Assembly: GCA_027924585.1 (NCBI GenBank)
Contig: BSBM01000917.1
Coordinates: forward strand, 10,531,501 to 10,595,500
Direction: 5' to 3'
DNA length: 64,000 nucleotides
DNA from: Larix kaempferi
Taxonomy: Eukaryota; Streptophyta; Pinopsida; Pinales; Pinaceae
Of this stretch, positions 22,026 through 36,720 are shown piece by piece; the first letter of the stretch is position 1; the number at the start of each line of letters is the position of its first letter. The notes beneath the pieces were generated by a model, which saw only the letters and a program-made list of their open reading frames with translations, had not been told where the DNA came from and did no database searches. The position numbers and the translations under genes were made by a program.

Positions 22026-23239
22026 GCTTTTCTTATTTCTGGACGAATGCGCAAACTATAGAAAGTCGTTATGATGTAGAATGTGCATACTTTGTTGATT
22101 CCATTGATGAAATAAAACACATTTTCTAAAAACTAGTGTTTTTTACGAAATCATGTAAACCTTCTAGAAGCTGTGATTTTAAAAAACGGTGGAAGTAAGA
22201 TTTTCTTATTTCTGGACGAATGCGAAAACTGCAGAAAGTCGTTATGATGTAGAATGTGCATACTTTGTTGAATCAATTTATTTAAAATAACACATTTTTC
22301 AAAAACTCGTGTTTTTTAAGAAATCATGCAAAACTTATAGAAGCTATGATTTTAAAAAACGGGGGAGGTAAGCTTTTCTTATTTCCAGACGCATGCGCAA
22401 ACTATGGAAAGTCGTTATGACGTAGAATGTGCATACTTTGTAGATTCCATTTATGAAATAAAACACATTTTCTAAAAACTTGTGTTTTTTACGAAATCAT
22501 GTAAACCTTCTAGAAGCTGTGATTTTAAAAAACGGGGGAAGTAAGCTTTTCTTATTTCAGGACGCATGCGCAAACTATAGAAAGTCGTTATGACGTAGAA
22601 TGTGCATACTTTGTAGATTCCATTTATGAAATAAAACACATTTTCTAAAAACTCGTGTTTTTTACGAAATCATGTAAACCTTTTAGAAGCTGTGATTTTA
22701 AAAAATGGCTGAAGTAAGCTTTTCTTATTTCCGGATGAATGCGCAAACTATAGAAAGTAGTTATGACGTAGAATGTGCATACTTTGTTGATTCCATTGAT
22801 GAAATAAAACACATTTTCTAAAAACTCGTGTTTTTTACGAAATTATGTAAACCTTCTAGAAGCTGTGATTTTAAAAAACGGTGGAAGTAAGCTTTTCTTA
22901 TTTCCGGACGCATGCGCAAACTATAGAAAGTCGTTATGATGTAGAATGTGCATACTTTGTTGATTCCATTTATGAAATAAAACACATTTTCTAAAAACTC
23001 GTGTTTTTTAAGAAATCATGTAAACCTTCTAGAAGCTGTGATTTTAAAAAACGGGGGAAGTAAGCTTTTCTTATTTCCAAACGCAGGTGCAAACTATAGA
23101 AAGTCGTTATGATGTAGAATGTGCATACTTTGTTGATTCCATTTATTTAATAAAACACATTTTCTAAAAACTCGTGTTTTTTACGAAATCATGTAAACCT
23201 TCTAGAAGATGTGATTTTGAAAAACGGTGGAAGTAAGCT

Positions 23240-26200
23240 TTTCTTATTTCCGGACGCATGCGCAAACTATAGAAATTCGTTATGAGGTAGAACGTGCATA
23301 CTTTGTAGATTCCAATTGTGAAATAAAACACATTTTCTAAAAACTCGTGTTTTTTACGAAATTATGTAAACCTTCTAGAAGCTGTGATTTTAAAAAATGG
23401 GGGAAGTAAGCTTTTCTTATTTCCAAACGCATGCGCAAACTATAGTAAGTCGTTATGACGTAGAATGTGCATACTTTGTAGATTCCATTTATGAAATAAA
23501 ACACATTTTCTAAAAACTTGTGTTTTTTACGAAATCATGTAAACCTTCTAGAAGCTGTGATTTTAAAAAACGGGGGAAGTAAGCGTTTGTTATTTCCGGA
23601 CGCATGCGCAAACTATAGAAAGTCGTTATGACGTAGAATGTACATACTTTGTAGATTCCATTTATGAAATAAAACACATTTTCTAAAAACTCGTGTTTTT
23701 TACGAAATCATGTAAACCTTTTAGAAGCTGTGATTTTAAAAAACGGTGGAAGTAAGCTTTTCTTATTTCCGGACGAATGCGCAAACTATAGAAAGTAGTT
23801 ATGACGTAGAATGTGCATACTTTGTTGATTCCATTGATGAAATAAAACACATTTTCTAAAAACTCGTGTTTTTTACGAAATTATGTAAACCTTCTAGAAG
23901 CTGTGATTTTAAAAAACGGTGGAAGTAAGCTTTTCTTATTTCCGGACGCATGCGCAAACTATAGAAAGTCGTTACGATGTAGAATGTGCATACTTTGTTG
24001 ATTCCGTTTATGAAATAAAACACATTTTCTAAAAACTCGTGTTTTTTAAGAAATCATGTAAACCTTCTAGAAGCTGTGATTTTAAAAAACGGGGGAAGTA
24101 AGCTTTTCTTATTTCGAAACACAAGCGCAAACTATAGAAAGTCGTTATGACGTAGAATGTGCATACTTTGTTGATTCCATTTATGAAATAAAACACATTT
24201 AATAAAAACTCGTGTTTTTTACGAAATCATGTAAACCTTCTAGAAGCTGTGATTTTAAAAAACGGTGGAAGTAAGCTTTTCTTATTTCCAAACGCATGCC
24301 CAAACTATAGAAAGTCATTATGACGTAGAATGTGCATACTTTGTAGATTCCATTTATGAAATAAAACACATTTTCTAAAAACTTGTGTTTTTTAAGAAAT
24401 CATGTAAACCTTCTAGAAGCTGTGATTTTAAAAAACGGGGGAAGTAAGCTTTTCTTATTTCCAAACGCATGCGCAAACTGTAGAAAGTCGTTATGACGTA
24501 GAATGTGCATACTTTGTAGATTCCATTTATGAAATAAAACACATTTTCTAAAAACTTGTGTTTTTTACGAAATCATGTAAACCTTCTAGAAGCTGTGATT
24601 TTAAAAAACGGGGGAAGTAAGCTTTTCTTATTTCCGGACACATGCGCAAACTATAGAAAGTCGTTATGACGTAGAATGTGCATACTTTGTTGATTCCATT
24701 GATGAAATAAAACACATTTTCTAAAAACTCGTGTTTTTTAAGAAATCATGTAAACCTTCTAGAAGCTGTGATTTTAAAAAACGGGGGAAGTAAGCTTTTC
24801 TTATTTCCAAACGCATGTGCAAACTATAGAAAGTCGTTATGACGTAGAATGTGCATACTTTGTTGATTCCATTTATTTAATAAAACACATTTTCTAAAAA
24901 CTCGTGTTTTTTACGAAATCATGTAAACCTTCTAGAAGATGTGATTTTGAAAAACGGTGGAAGTAAGCTTTTCTTATTTCCCGACGCATGCGCAAACTAT
25001 AGAAAGTCGTTATGAGGTAGAATGTGCATACTTTGTAGATTCCAATTGTGAAATAAAACACATTTTCTAAAAACTCGTGTTTTTTACGAAATTATGTAAA
25101 CCTTCTAGAAGCTGTGATTTTAAAAAATGGGGGAAGTAAGCTTTTCTTATTTCCAAACGCATGCGCAAACTATAGTAAGTCGTTATGACGTAGAATGTGC
25201 ATACTTTGTAGATTCCATTTATGAAATAAAACACATTTTCTAAAAACTTGTGTTTTTTACGAAATCATGTAAACCTTCTAGAAGCTGTGATTTTAAAAAA
25301 CGGGGGAAGTAAGCGTCTCTTATTTCCGGACGCATGCGCAAACTATAGAAATTCGTTATGACGTAGAATGTACATACTTTGTAGATTCCATTTATGAAAT
25401 AAAACACATTTTCTAAAAACTCGTGTTTTTTACGAAATCATGTAAACCTTTTAGAAGCTGTGATTTGAAAAAATGGTGGAAGTAAGCTTTTCTTATTTCC
25501 AGACGAATGCGCAAACTATAGAAAGGGGTTATGACGTAGAATGTGCATACTTTGTTGATTCCATTGATGAAATAAATCACATTTTCTAAAAACTCGTGTT
25601 TTTTACGAAATTATGTAAACCTTCTAGAAGCTGTGATTTTAAAAAACGGTGGAAGTAAGCTTTTCTTATTTCCGGACGCATGCGCAAACTATAGAAAGTC
25701 GTTATGATGTAGAATGTGCATACTTTGTTGATTCCATTTATATAATAAAACACATTTTCTAAAAACTCGTGTTTTTTAAGAAATCATGCAAAACTTCTAG
25801 AATCTGTGATTTTAAAAAACAGGGGAGGTAAGCTTTTCTTATTTCCAGACGCATGCGCAAACTATAGAAAGTCGTTATGATGTAGAATGTTCATACTTTG
25901 TAGATTCTATTTATGAAATAAAACACATTTTCTAAAAACTCGTGTATTTTACGAAATCATGTAAACCTTCTAGAAGCTGTGATTTTAAAAAACGGGGGAA
26001 GTAAGCTTTTCTTATTTCCGGACGCATGCGCAAAATATAGAAAGTCGTTATGACGTAGAATATGCATACTTTGTTGATTCCATTGATGAAATAAAACACA
26101 TTTTCTAAAAACTCGTGTTTTTTACGAAATCATGTAAACCTTCTAGAAGCTGTGATTTTAAAAAACGGTGGAAGTAAGATTTTCTTATTTCTGAACGAAT

Positions 26201-26350
26201 GCGAAAACTGCAGAAAGTCATTATGATGTAGAATGTGCATACTTTGTTGATTCCATTTATTTAATAAAACACATTTTTTAAAAACTCGTGTTTTTTAAGA
26301 AATCATGCAAAACTTCTAGAAGCTGTGATTTTAAAAAACAGGGGAGGTAA
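23240..26350 (+). repeat. Satellite segment with 10- and 22-monomer copies
   Basis: TCCAATTGTGAAATAAAAC occurs at 23311, 25041 and 28847, and TATAGTAAGTCG at 23441, 25171 and 28977. Offsets are 1730 bp (10 x 173) and 3806 bp (22 x 173), both exact. The 3806-bp offset continues at 24978/28784 (TTCCCGACGC/TTCCCTACGC) and 26191/29997, so a long stretch from about 24.9 kb was copied as a unit. Confidence 0.8.
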
Positions 26351-29118
26351 GCTTTTCTTATTTCCGGACGTATGCGCAAACTATAGAAAGTCGTTATGAC
26401 GTAGAATGTGCATACTTTGTAGATTCCATTTATGAAATAAAACACATTTTCTAAAAACTCGTGTTTTTTACGAAATCATGTAAACCTTTTAGAAGCTGTG
26501 ATTTTAAAAAATGGTGGAGGTAAGCTTTTCTTATTTCCGGACAAAAGCGCAAACTATAGAAAGTAGTTATGACGTAGAATGTGCATACTTTGTTGATTCC
26601 ATCGATGAAATAAAACACATTTTCTAAAAACTCGTGTTTTTTACGAAATTATGTAAACCTTCTAGAAGCTGTGATTTTAAACAACGGTGGAAGTAAGCTT
26701 TTCTTATTTCCGGATGCATGCGCAAACTATAGAAAGTCGTTATGACGTAGAATGTGCATACTTTGTAGATTCCATTTATGAAATAAAACACATTTTCTAA
26801 AAACTCGTGTTTTTTATGAAATCATGTAAACCTTTTAGAAGCTGTGATTTTAAAAAATGGTGGAGGTAAGCTTTTCTTATTTCCGGACAAATGCGCAAAC
26901 TATAGAAAGTAGTTATGACGTAGAATGTGCATACTTTGTTGATTCCATCGATGAAATAAAACACATTTTCTAAAAACTTGTGTTTTTTAAGAAATCATGT
27001 AAACCTTCTAGAAGCTGTGATTTTAAAAAATGGGGGAAGTAAGCTTTTCTTATTTCCGGATGCATGCGCAAACTATAGAAAGTCGTTATGACGTAGAATG
27101 TGCATACTTTGTAGATTCCATTTATGAAATAAAACACATTTTCTAAAAACTCATGTTTTTTACGAAATCATGTAAACCTTTTAGAAGCTGTGATTTTAAA
27201 AAATGGTGGAGGTAAGCTTTTCTTATTTCCGGACAAATGCGCAAACTATAGAAAGTAGTTATGACGTAGAATGTGCATACTTTGTTGATTCCATCGATGA
27301 AATAAAACACATTTTCTAAAAACTCGTGTTTTCTACGAAATTATGTAAACCTTCTAGAAGCTGTGATTTTAAACAACGGTGGAAGTAAGCTTTTCTTATT
27401 TCCGGACGCATGCGCAAACTATAGAAAGTCGTTATGATGTAGAATGTGCATACTTTGTAGATTCCATTTGTGAAATAAAACACATTTTCTAAAAACTCGT
27501 GTTTTTTACGAAATTATGTAAACCTTCTAGAAGCTGTGATTTTAAAAAACGGGGGAAGGAAGATTTTCTTATTTCCAAACGCATGCGCAAACTATAGAAA
27601 GTCGTTATGACGTAGAATGTGCATACTTTGTAGATTCCATTTATGAAATAAAACACATTTTCTAAAAACTTGTGTTTTTTACGAAATCATGTAAACCTTC
27701 TAGAAGCTGTGATTTTAAAAAACGGGGGAAGTAAGCGTTTCCTATTTCCGGACGCATGCGCAAACTATAGAAAGTCGTTATGACGTAGAATGTGCATACT
27801 TTGTAGATTCCATTCATGAAATAAAACACATTTTCTAAAAACTCGTGTTTTTTACGAAATCATGTAAACCTTTTAGAAGCTGTGATTTTAAAAAACGGTG
27901 GAAGTAAGCTTTTCTTATTTCTGGACGAATGCGCAAACTATAGAAAGTGGTTATGACGTAGAATGTGCATACTTTGTTGATTCCATTGATGAAATAAATC
28001 ACATTTTCTAAAAACTCGTGTTTTTTACGAAATTATGTAAACCTTCTAGAAGCTGTGATTTTAAAAAACGGTGGAAGTAAGCTTTTCTTATTTCCGGACG
28101 CATGCGCAAACTATAGAAAGTCGTTATGATGTAGAATGTGCATACTTTGTTGATTCCATTTATGAAATAAAACACATTTTCTAAAAACTCGTGTTTTTTA
28201 AGAAATCATGCAAAACTTCTAGAATCTGTGATTTTAAAAAACGGGGGAGGTAAGCTTTTCTTATTTCCAGACGCATGCACAAACTATAGAAAGTCGTTAT
28301 GACGTAGAATGTGCATACTTTGTAGATTCCATTTATGAAATAAAACACATTTTCTAAAAACTCGTGTTTTTTACGAAATCATGTAAACCTTCTAGAAGCT
28401 GTGATTTTAAAAAACGGGGGAAGTAAGCTTTTCTTATTTCCGGACGCATGCGCAAACTATAGAAAGTAGTTATGACGTAGAATGTGCATACTTTGTTGAT
28501 TCCATTGATGAAATAAAACACATTTTCTAAAAACTCATGTTTTTTACGAAATCATGTAAACCTTCTAGAAGCTGTGATTTTAAAAAACGGGGGAAGTAAG
28601 CTTTTCTTATTTCCAAACGCATGTGCAAACTATAGAAAGTCGTTATGACGTAGAATGTGCATACTTTGTTGATTCCATTTATTTAATAAAACACATTTTC
28701 TAAAAACTCGTGTTTTTTACGAAATCATGTAAACCTTCTAGAAGATGTGATTTTGAAAAACGGTGGAAGTAAGCTTTTCTTATTTCCCTACGCATGCGCA
28801 AACTATAGAAAGTCGTTATGAGGTAGAATGTGCATACTTTGTAGATTCCAATTGTGAAATAAAACACATTTTCTAAAAACTCGTGTTTTTTACGAAATTA
28901 TGTAAACCTTCTAGAAGCTGTGATTTTAAAAAATGGGGGAAGTAAGCTTTTCTTATTTCCAAACGCATGCGCAAACTATAGTAAGTCGTTATGACGTAGA
29001 ATGTGCATACTTTGTAGATTCCATTTATGAAATAAAACACATTTTCTAAAAACTTGTGTTTTTTACGAAATCATGTAAACCTTCTAGAAGCTGTGATTTT
29101 AAAAAACGGGGGAAGTAA

Positions 29119-32100
29119 GCGTCTCTTATTTCCGGATGCATGCGCAAACTATAGAAAGTCGTTATGACGTAGAATGTACATACTTTGTAGATTCCATTTA
29201 TGAAATAAAACACATTTTCTAAAAACTCGTGTTTTTTACGAAATCATGTAAACCTTTTAGAAGCTGTGATTTGAAAAAATGGTGGAAGTAAGCTTTTCTT
29301 ATTTCCGGACGAATGCGCAAACTATAGAAAGTGGTTATGACGTAGAATGTGCATACTTTGTTGATTCCATTGATGAAATAAATCACATTTTCTAAAAACT
29401 CGTGTTTTTTACGAAATTATGTAAACCTTCTAGAAGCTGTGATTTTAAAAAACGGTGGAAGTAAGCTTTTCTTATTTCCGGACGCATGCGCAAACTATAG
29501 AAAGTCGTTATGATGTAGAATGTGCATACTTTGTTGATTCCATTTATGAAATAAAACACATTTTCTAAAAACTCGTGTTTTTTAAGAAATCATGCAAAAC
29601 TTCTAGAATCTGTGATTTTAAAAAACGGGGGAGGTAAGCTTTTCTTATTTCCAGACGCATGCGCAAACTATAGAAAGTCGTTATGACGTAGAATGTTCAT
29701 ACTTTGTAGATTCCATTTATGAAATAAAACACATTTTCTAAAAACTCGTGTATTTTACGAAATCATGTAAACCTTCTAGAAGCTGTGATTTTAAAAAACG
29801 GGGGAAGTAAGCTTTTCTTATTTCCGGACGCATGCGCAAACTATAGAAAGTCGTTATGACGTAGAATGTGCATACTTTGTTGATTCCATTGATGAAATAA
29901 AACACATTTTCTAAAAACTCGTGTTTTTTACGAAATCATGTAAACCTTCTAGAAGCTGTGATTTTAAAAAATGGTGGAAGTAAGATTTTCTTATTTCTGA
30001 ACGAATGCGAAAACTGCAGAAAGTCATTATGATGTAGAATGTGCATACTTTGTTGATTCCATTTATTTAATAAAACACATTTTTTAAAAACTCGTGTTTT
30101 TTAAGAAATCATGCAAAACTTCTAGAAGATGTGATTTTAAAAAACAGGGGAGGTAAGCTTTTCTTATTTCCGGACGTATGTGCAAACTATAGAAAGTCGT
30201 TATGACGTAGAATGTGCATACTTTGTAGATTCCATTTATGAAATAAAACACATTTTCTAAAAACTTGTGTTTTTTAAGAAATCATGTAAACTTTCTAGAA
30301 GCTGTGATTTTAAAAAACGGGGGAAGTAAGCTTTTCTTATTTCCGGATGCATGCGCAAACTATAGAAAGTCGTTATGACGTAGAATGTGCATACTTTGTA
30401 GATTCCATTTATGAAATAAAACACATTTTCTAAAAACTCGTGTTTTTTACGAAATCATGTAAACCTTTTAGAAGCTGTGATTTTAAAAAATGGTGGAGGT
30501 AAGCTTTTCTTATTTCCGGACAAATGCGCAAACTATAGAAAGTAGTTATGACGTAGAATGTGCATACTTTGTTGATTCCATTGATGAAATAAAACACATT
30601 TTCTAAAAACTCGTGTTTTTTACGAAATTATGTAAACCTTCTAGAAGCTGTGATTTTAAAAAACGGTGGAAGTAAGCTTTTCTTATTTCCGGACGCATGC
30701 GCAAACTATAGAAAGTCGTTATGATGTAGAATGTGCATACTTTGTAGATTCCATTTGTGAAATAAAACACATTTTCTGAAAACTCGTGTTTTTTACGAAA
30801 TTATGTAAACCTTCTAGAAGCTGTGATTTTAAAAAACGGGGGAAGTAAGATTTTCTTATTTCCAAACGCATGCGCAAACTATAGAAAGTCGTTATGACGT
30901 ACAATGTGCATACTTTTTAGATTCCATTTATGAAATAAAACACATTTTCTAAAAACTTGTGTTTTTTACGAAATCATGTAAACCTTCTAGAAGCTGTGAT
31001 TTTAAAAAACGGGGGAAGTAAGCGTTTATTATTTCCGGACGCATGCGCAAACTATAGAAAGTCGTTATGACGTAGAATGTGCATACTTTGTAGATTCCAT
31101 TCATGAAATAAAACACATTTTCTAAAAACTCGTGTTTTTTACGAAATCATGTAAACCTTTTAGAAGCTGTGATTTTAAAAAAAGGTGGAAGTAAGCTTTT
31201 CTTATTTCCGGACGAATGCGCAAACTATAGAAAGTGGTTATGACGTAGAATGTGCATACTTTCTTGATTCCATTGATGAAATAAATCACATTTTCTAAAA
31301 ACTCGTGTTTTTTACGAAATTATGTAAACCTTCTAGAAGCTGTGATTTTAAAAAACGGTGGAAGTAAGCTTTTCTTATTTCCGGACGCATGCGCAAACTA
31401 TAGAAAGTCGTTATGATGTAGAATGTGCATACTTTGTTGATTCCATTTATGAAATAAAACACATTTTCTAAAAACTCGTGTTTTTTAAGAAATCATGCAA
31501 AACTTCTAGAATCTGTGATTTTAAAAAACGGGGGAGGTAAGCTTTTCTTATTTCCAGACGCATGCACAAACTATAGAAAGTCGTTATGACGTAGAATGTG
31601 CATACTTTGTAGATTCCATTTATGAAATAAAACACATTTTCTAAAAACTCGTGTTTTTTAAGAAATCATGTAAACCTTCTAGAAGCTGTGATTTTAAAAA
31701 ACGGGGGAAGTAAGCTTTTCTTATTTCCGGACGCATGCGCAAACTATAGAAAGTAGTTATGACGTAGAATGTGCATACTTTGTTGATTCCATTGATGAAA
31801 TAAAACACATTTTCTAAAAACTCGTGTTTTTTACGAAATCATGTAAACCTTCTAGAAGCTGTGATTTTAAAAAACGGTGGAAGTAAGATTTTCTTATTTC
31901 TAAATGAATGCGAAAACTGCAGAAAGTCATTATGATGTAGAATGTGCATACTTTGTTGATTCCATTTATTTAATAAAACACATTTTTTAAAAACTCATGT
32001 TTTTTAAGAAATCATGCAAAACTTCTAGAAGCTGTGATTTTAAAAAACAGGGGAGGTAGGCTTTTCTTATTTCCGGACGTATGCGCAAACTATAGAAAGT

Positions 32101-35100
32101 CGTTATGACGTAGAATGTGCATACTTTGTAGATTCCATTTATGAAATAAAACACATTTTCTAAAAACTTGTGTTTTTTACGAAATCATGTAAACCTTCTA
32201 GAAGCTGTGATTTTAAAAAACGGGGGAAGTAAGCTTTTCTTATTTCCGGACGCATGCGCAAACTATAGAAAGTCGTTATGACGTAGAATGTGCATACTTT
32301 GTAGATTCCATTTATGAAATAAAACACATTTTCTAAAAACTCGTGTTTTTTACGAAATCATGTAAACCTTTTAGAAGCTGTGATTTTAAAAAATGGTGGA
32401 GGTAAGCTTTTCTTATTTCCGGACGAATGCGCAAACTATAGAAAGTAGTTATGACGTAGAATGTGCATACTTTGTTGATTCCATTGATGAAATAAAACAC
32501 ATTTTCTAAAAACTTGTGTTTTTTACGAAATTGTGTAAACCTTCTAGAAGCTGTGATTTTAAAAAACGGTGGAAGTAAGCTTTTCTTATATCCGGACGCA
32601 TGCGCAAACTATAGAAAGTCGTTATGATGTAGAATGTGCATACTTTGTAGATTCCATTTGTGAAATAAAACACATTTTCTAAAAACTCGTGTTTTTTACG
32701 AAATTATGTAAACCTTCTAGAAGCTGTGATTTTAAAAAACGGGGGAAGTAAGCTTTTCTTATTTCCGGACACATGCGCAAACTATAGAAAGTCGTTATGA
32801 CGTAGAATGTGCATACTTTGTCGATTCCATTTATGAAATAAAACACATTTTCTAAAAACTTGTGTTTTTTACGAAATCATGTAAACCTTCTAGAAGCTGT
32901 GATTTAAAAAAAGGGGGAAGTAAGCGTTTCCTATTTCTGGACGCATGCGCAAACTATAGAAAGTCGTTATGACGTAGAATGTGCATACTTTGTAGATTCC
33001 ATTCATGAAATAAAACACATTTTCTAAAAACTCGTGTTTTTTACGAAATCATGTAAACCTTTTAGAAGCTGTGATTTTAAAAAACGGTGGAAGTAAGCTT
33101 TTCTTATTTCCGGACGAATGCGCAAACTATAGAAAGGTGTTATGACGTAGAATGTGCATACTTTGTTGATTCCATTGATGAAATAAATCACATTTTCTAA
33201 AAACTCGTGTTTTTTACGAAATTATGTAAACCTTCTAGAAGCTGTGATTTTAAAAAAGGGTGGAAGTAAGCTTTTCTTATTTCCGGACGCATGCGCAAAC
33301 TATAGAAAGTCGTTATGATGTAGAATGTGCATACTTTGTTGATTCCATTTATGAAATAAAACACATTTTCTAAAAACTCGTGTTTTTTAAGAAATCATGC
33401 AAAACTTCTAGAATCTGTGATTTTAAAAAACGGGGGAGGTAAGCTTTTTTTATTTCCAGACGCATGCACAAACTATAGAAAGTCGTTATGACGTAGAATG
33501 TGCATACTTTGTAGATTCCATTTATGAAATAAAACACATTTTCTAAAAACTCGTGTTTTTTACGAAATCATGTAAACCTTCTAGAAGCTGTGATTTTAAA
33601 AAACGGGGGAAGTAAGCTTTTCTTATTTCCGGACGCATGCGCAAACTATAGAAAGTCATTATGACGTAGAATGTGCATACTTTGTTGATTCCATTGATGA
33701 AATAAAACACATTTTCTAAAAACTCGTGTTTTTTACGAAATCATGTAAACCTTCTAGAAGCTGTGATTTTAAAAAACGGTGGAAGTAAGCTTTTCTTATT
33801 TCCGGACAAATGCGAAAACTGCAGAAAGTCGTTAGTCGTTATGACGTAGAATGTGCATACTTTGTTGATTCCATTTTTGAAATAAAACACATTTTGTAAA
33901 CGAATGCGAAAACTGTAGAAAACTGTAGAAAGTCATTATGATGTAGAATGTGCATACTTTGTTGATTCCATTTATTTAATAAAACACATTTTTTTAAAAC
34001 TCGTGTTTTTTAAGAAATCATGCAAAACTTCTAGAAGCTGTGATTTTAAAAAACAGGGGAGGTAAGCTTTTCTTATTTCCGGACGTATGCGCAAACTATA
34101 GAAAGTCGTTATGACGTAGAATGTGCATACTTTGTAGATTCCATTTATGAAATAAAACACATTTTCTAAAAACTTGTGTTTTTTAAGAAATCATGCAAAA
34201 CTTCTAGAAGCTGTGATTTTAAAAAACAGGGGAGGTAAGCTTTTCTTATTTCCGGACGTATGCGCAAACTATAGAAAGTCGTTATGACGTAGAATGTGCA
34301 TACTTTGTAGATTCCATTTATGAAATAAAACACATTTTCTAAAAACTTGTGTTTTTTACGAAATCATGTAAACCTTCTAGAAGCTGTGATTTTAAAAAAC
34401 GGGGGAAGTAAGCTTTTCTTATTTCCGGACGCATGCGCAAACTATAGAAAGTCGTTATGACGTAGAATGTGCATACTTTGTAGATTCCATTTATGAAATA
34501 AAACACATTTTCTAAAAACTCGTGTTTTTTACGAAATCATGTAAACCTTTTAGAAGCTGTGATTTTAAAAAATGGTGGAGGTAAGCTTTTCTTATTTCCG
34601 GACGAATGCGCAAACTATAGAAAGTAGTTATGACGTAGAATGTGCATACTTTGTTGATTCCATTGATGAAATAAAACACATTTTCTAAAAACTTGTGTTT
34701 TTTACGAAATTGTGTAAACCTTCTAGAAGCTGTGATTTTAAAAAACGGTGGAAGTAAGCTTTTCTTATTTCCGCATGCATGCGCAAACTATAGAAAGTCG
34801 TTATGATGTAGAATGTGCATACTTTGTAGATTCCATTTGTGAAATAAAACACATTTTCTAAAAACTCGTGTTTTTTACGAAATTATGTAAACCTTCTAGA
34901 AGCTGTGATTTTAAAAAACGGGGGAAGTAAGCTTTTCTTATTTCCAAACGCATGCGCAAACTATAGAAAGTTGTTATGACGTAGAATGTGCATACTTTGT
35001 AGATTCCATTTATGAAATAAAACACATTTTCTAAAAACTTGTGTTTTTTACGAAATCATGTAAACCTTCTAGAAGCTGTGATTTTAAAAAACGGGGGAAG

Positions 35101-35103
35101 TAA
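29119..35103 (+). repeat. 11-monomer higher-order repeat, block 1 (three units, third one disrupted)
   Basis: The HindIII-less marker GTAAGCGT begins successive units at 29119, 31022 and 32924 and next appears at 35104. The first two steps are 1903 and 1902 bp, i.e. 11 x 173. The third is 2180 bp because of an extra monomer and a truncated one near 33.8 kb. A second marker, TTTCTGAACGAATGCG or TTTCTAAATGAATGCG, occurs at 29997 and 31900, also 1903 bp apart. Confidence 0.82.
33781..33935 (+). repeat. Truncated monomer and micro-duplications (rearrangement junction)
   Basis: A monomer running normally to ATTTTGTAAA (ends 33900) is joined to CGAATGCGAAAACTG (33901), skipping about 70 bp and breaking the 173-bp phase. 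Beside it are two small direct duplications: GTCGTTA twice at 33828-33841 and AACTGTAGAA twice at 33911-33930. It is the clearest phase break in the right array. Confidence 0.88.
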
Positions 35104-36720
35104 GCGTTTCCTATTTCCGGACGCATGCGCAAACTATAGAAAGTCGTTATGACGTAGAATGTGCATACTTTGTAGATTCCATTCATGAAATAAAACACAT
35201 TTTCTAAAAACTCGTGTTTTTTACGAAATCATGTAAACCTTTTAGAAGTTGTGATTTTAAAAAACGGTGGAAGTAAGCTTTTCTTATTTCCGGACGAATA
35301 CGCAAACTATAGAAAGTGGTTATGACGTAGAATGTGCATACTTTGTTGATTCCATTGATGAAATAAATCACATTTTCTAAAAACTCGTGTTTTTTACGAA
35401 ATTATGTAGACCTTCTAGAAGCTGTGATTTTAAAAAACGGTGGAAGTAAGCTTTTCTTATTTCCGGACGCATGCGCAAACTATAGAAAGTCGTTATGATG
35501 TAGAATGTGCATACTTTGTTGATTCCATTTATGAAATAAAACACATTTTCTAAAAACTCGTGTTTTTTAAGAAATCATGCAAAACTTCTAGAATCTGTGA
35601 TTTTAAAAAACGGGGGAGGTAAGCTTTTCTTATTTCCAGACGCATGCGCAAACTATAGAAAGTCGTTATGACGTAGAATGTGCATACTTTGTAGATTCCA
35701 TTTATGAAATAAAACATATTTTCTAAAAACTCGTGTTTTTTACGAAATCATGTAAACCTTCTAGAATCTGTGATTTTAAAAAACGGGGGAAGTAAGCTTT
35801 TCTTATTTCCGGACGCATGCGCAAACTATAGAAAGTCGTTATGACGTAGAATGTGCATACTTTGTTGATTCCATTGATGAAATAAAACACATTTTCTAAA
35901 AACTCGTGTTTTTTACGAAATCATGTAAACGTTCTAGAAGCTGTGATTTTAAAAAACGGTGGAAGTAAGATTTTCTTATTTCTGAACGAATGCGAAAACT
36001 GCAGAAAGTCATTATGATGTAGAATGTGCATACTTTCTTGATTCCATTTATTTAATAAAACACATTTTTTAAAAACTCGTGTTTTTTAAGAAATCATGCA
36101 AAACTTCTAGAAGCTGTGATTTTAAAAAACAGGGGAGGTAAGCTTTTCTTATTTCCGGACGTATGCGCAAACTATAGAAAGTCGTTATGACGTAGAATGT
36201 GCATACTTTGTAGATTCCATTTATGAAATAAAACACATTTTCTAAAAACTCGTGTTTTTTACAAAATCATGTAAACCTTTTAGAAGCTGTGATTTTAAAA
36301 AATGGTGGAGGTAAGCTTTTCTTATTTCCGGACGAATGCGCAAACTATAGAAAGTAGTTATGACGTAGAATGTGCATACTTTGTTGATTCCATTGATGAA
36401 ATAAAACACATTTTCTAAAAACTTGTGTTTTTTACGAAATGATGTAAACCTTCTAGAAGCTGTGATTTTAAAAAACGGTGGAAGTAAGATTTTCTTATTT
36501 CCGGACGCATGCGCAAACTATAGAAAGTCATTATGATGTAGAATGTGCATGCTTTGTAGATTCCATTTGTGAAATAAAACACATTTTCTAAAAACTCGTG
36601 TTTTTTACGAAATTATGTAAACCTTCTAGAAGCTGTGATTTTAAAAAACGGGGGAAGTAAGCTTTTCTTATTTCCAAACGCATGCGCAAACTATAGAAAG
36701 TCGTTATGACGTAGAATGTG

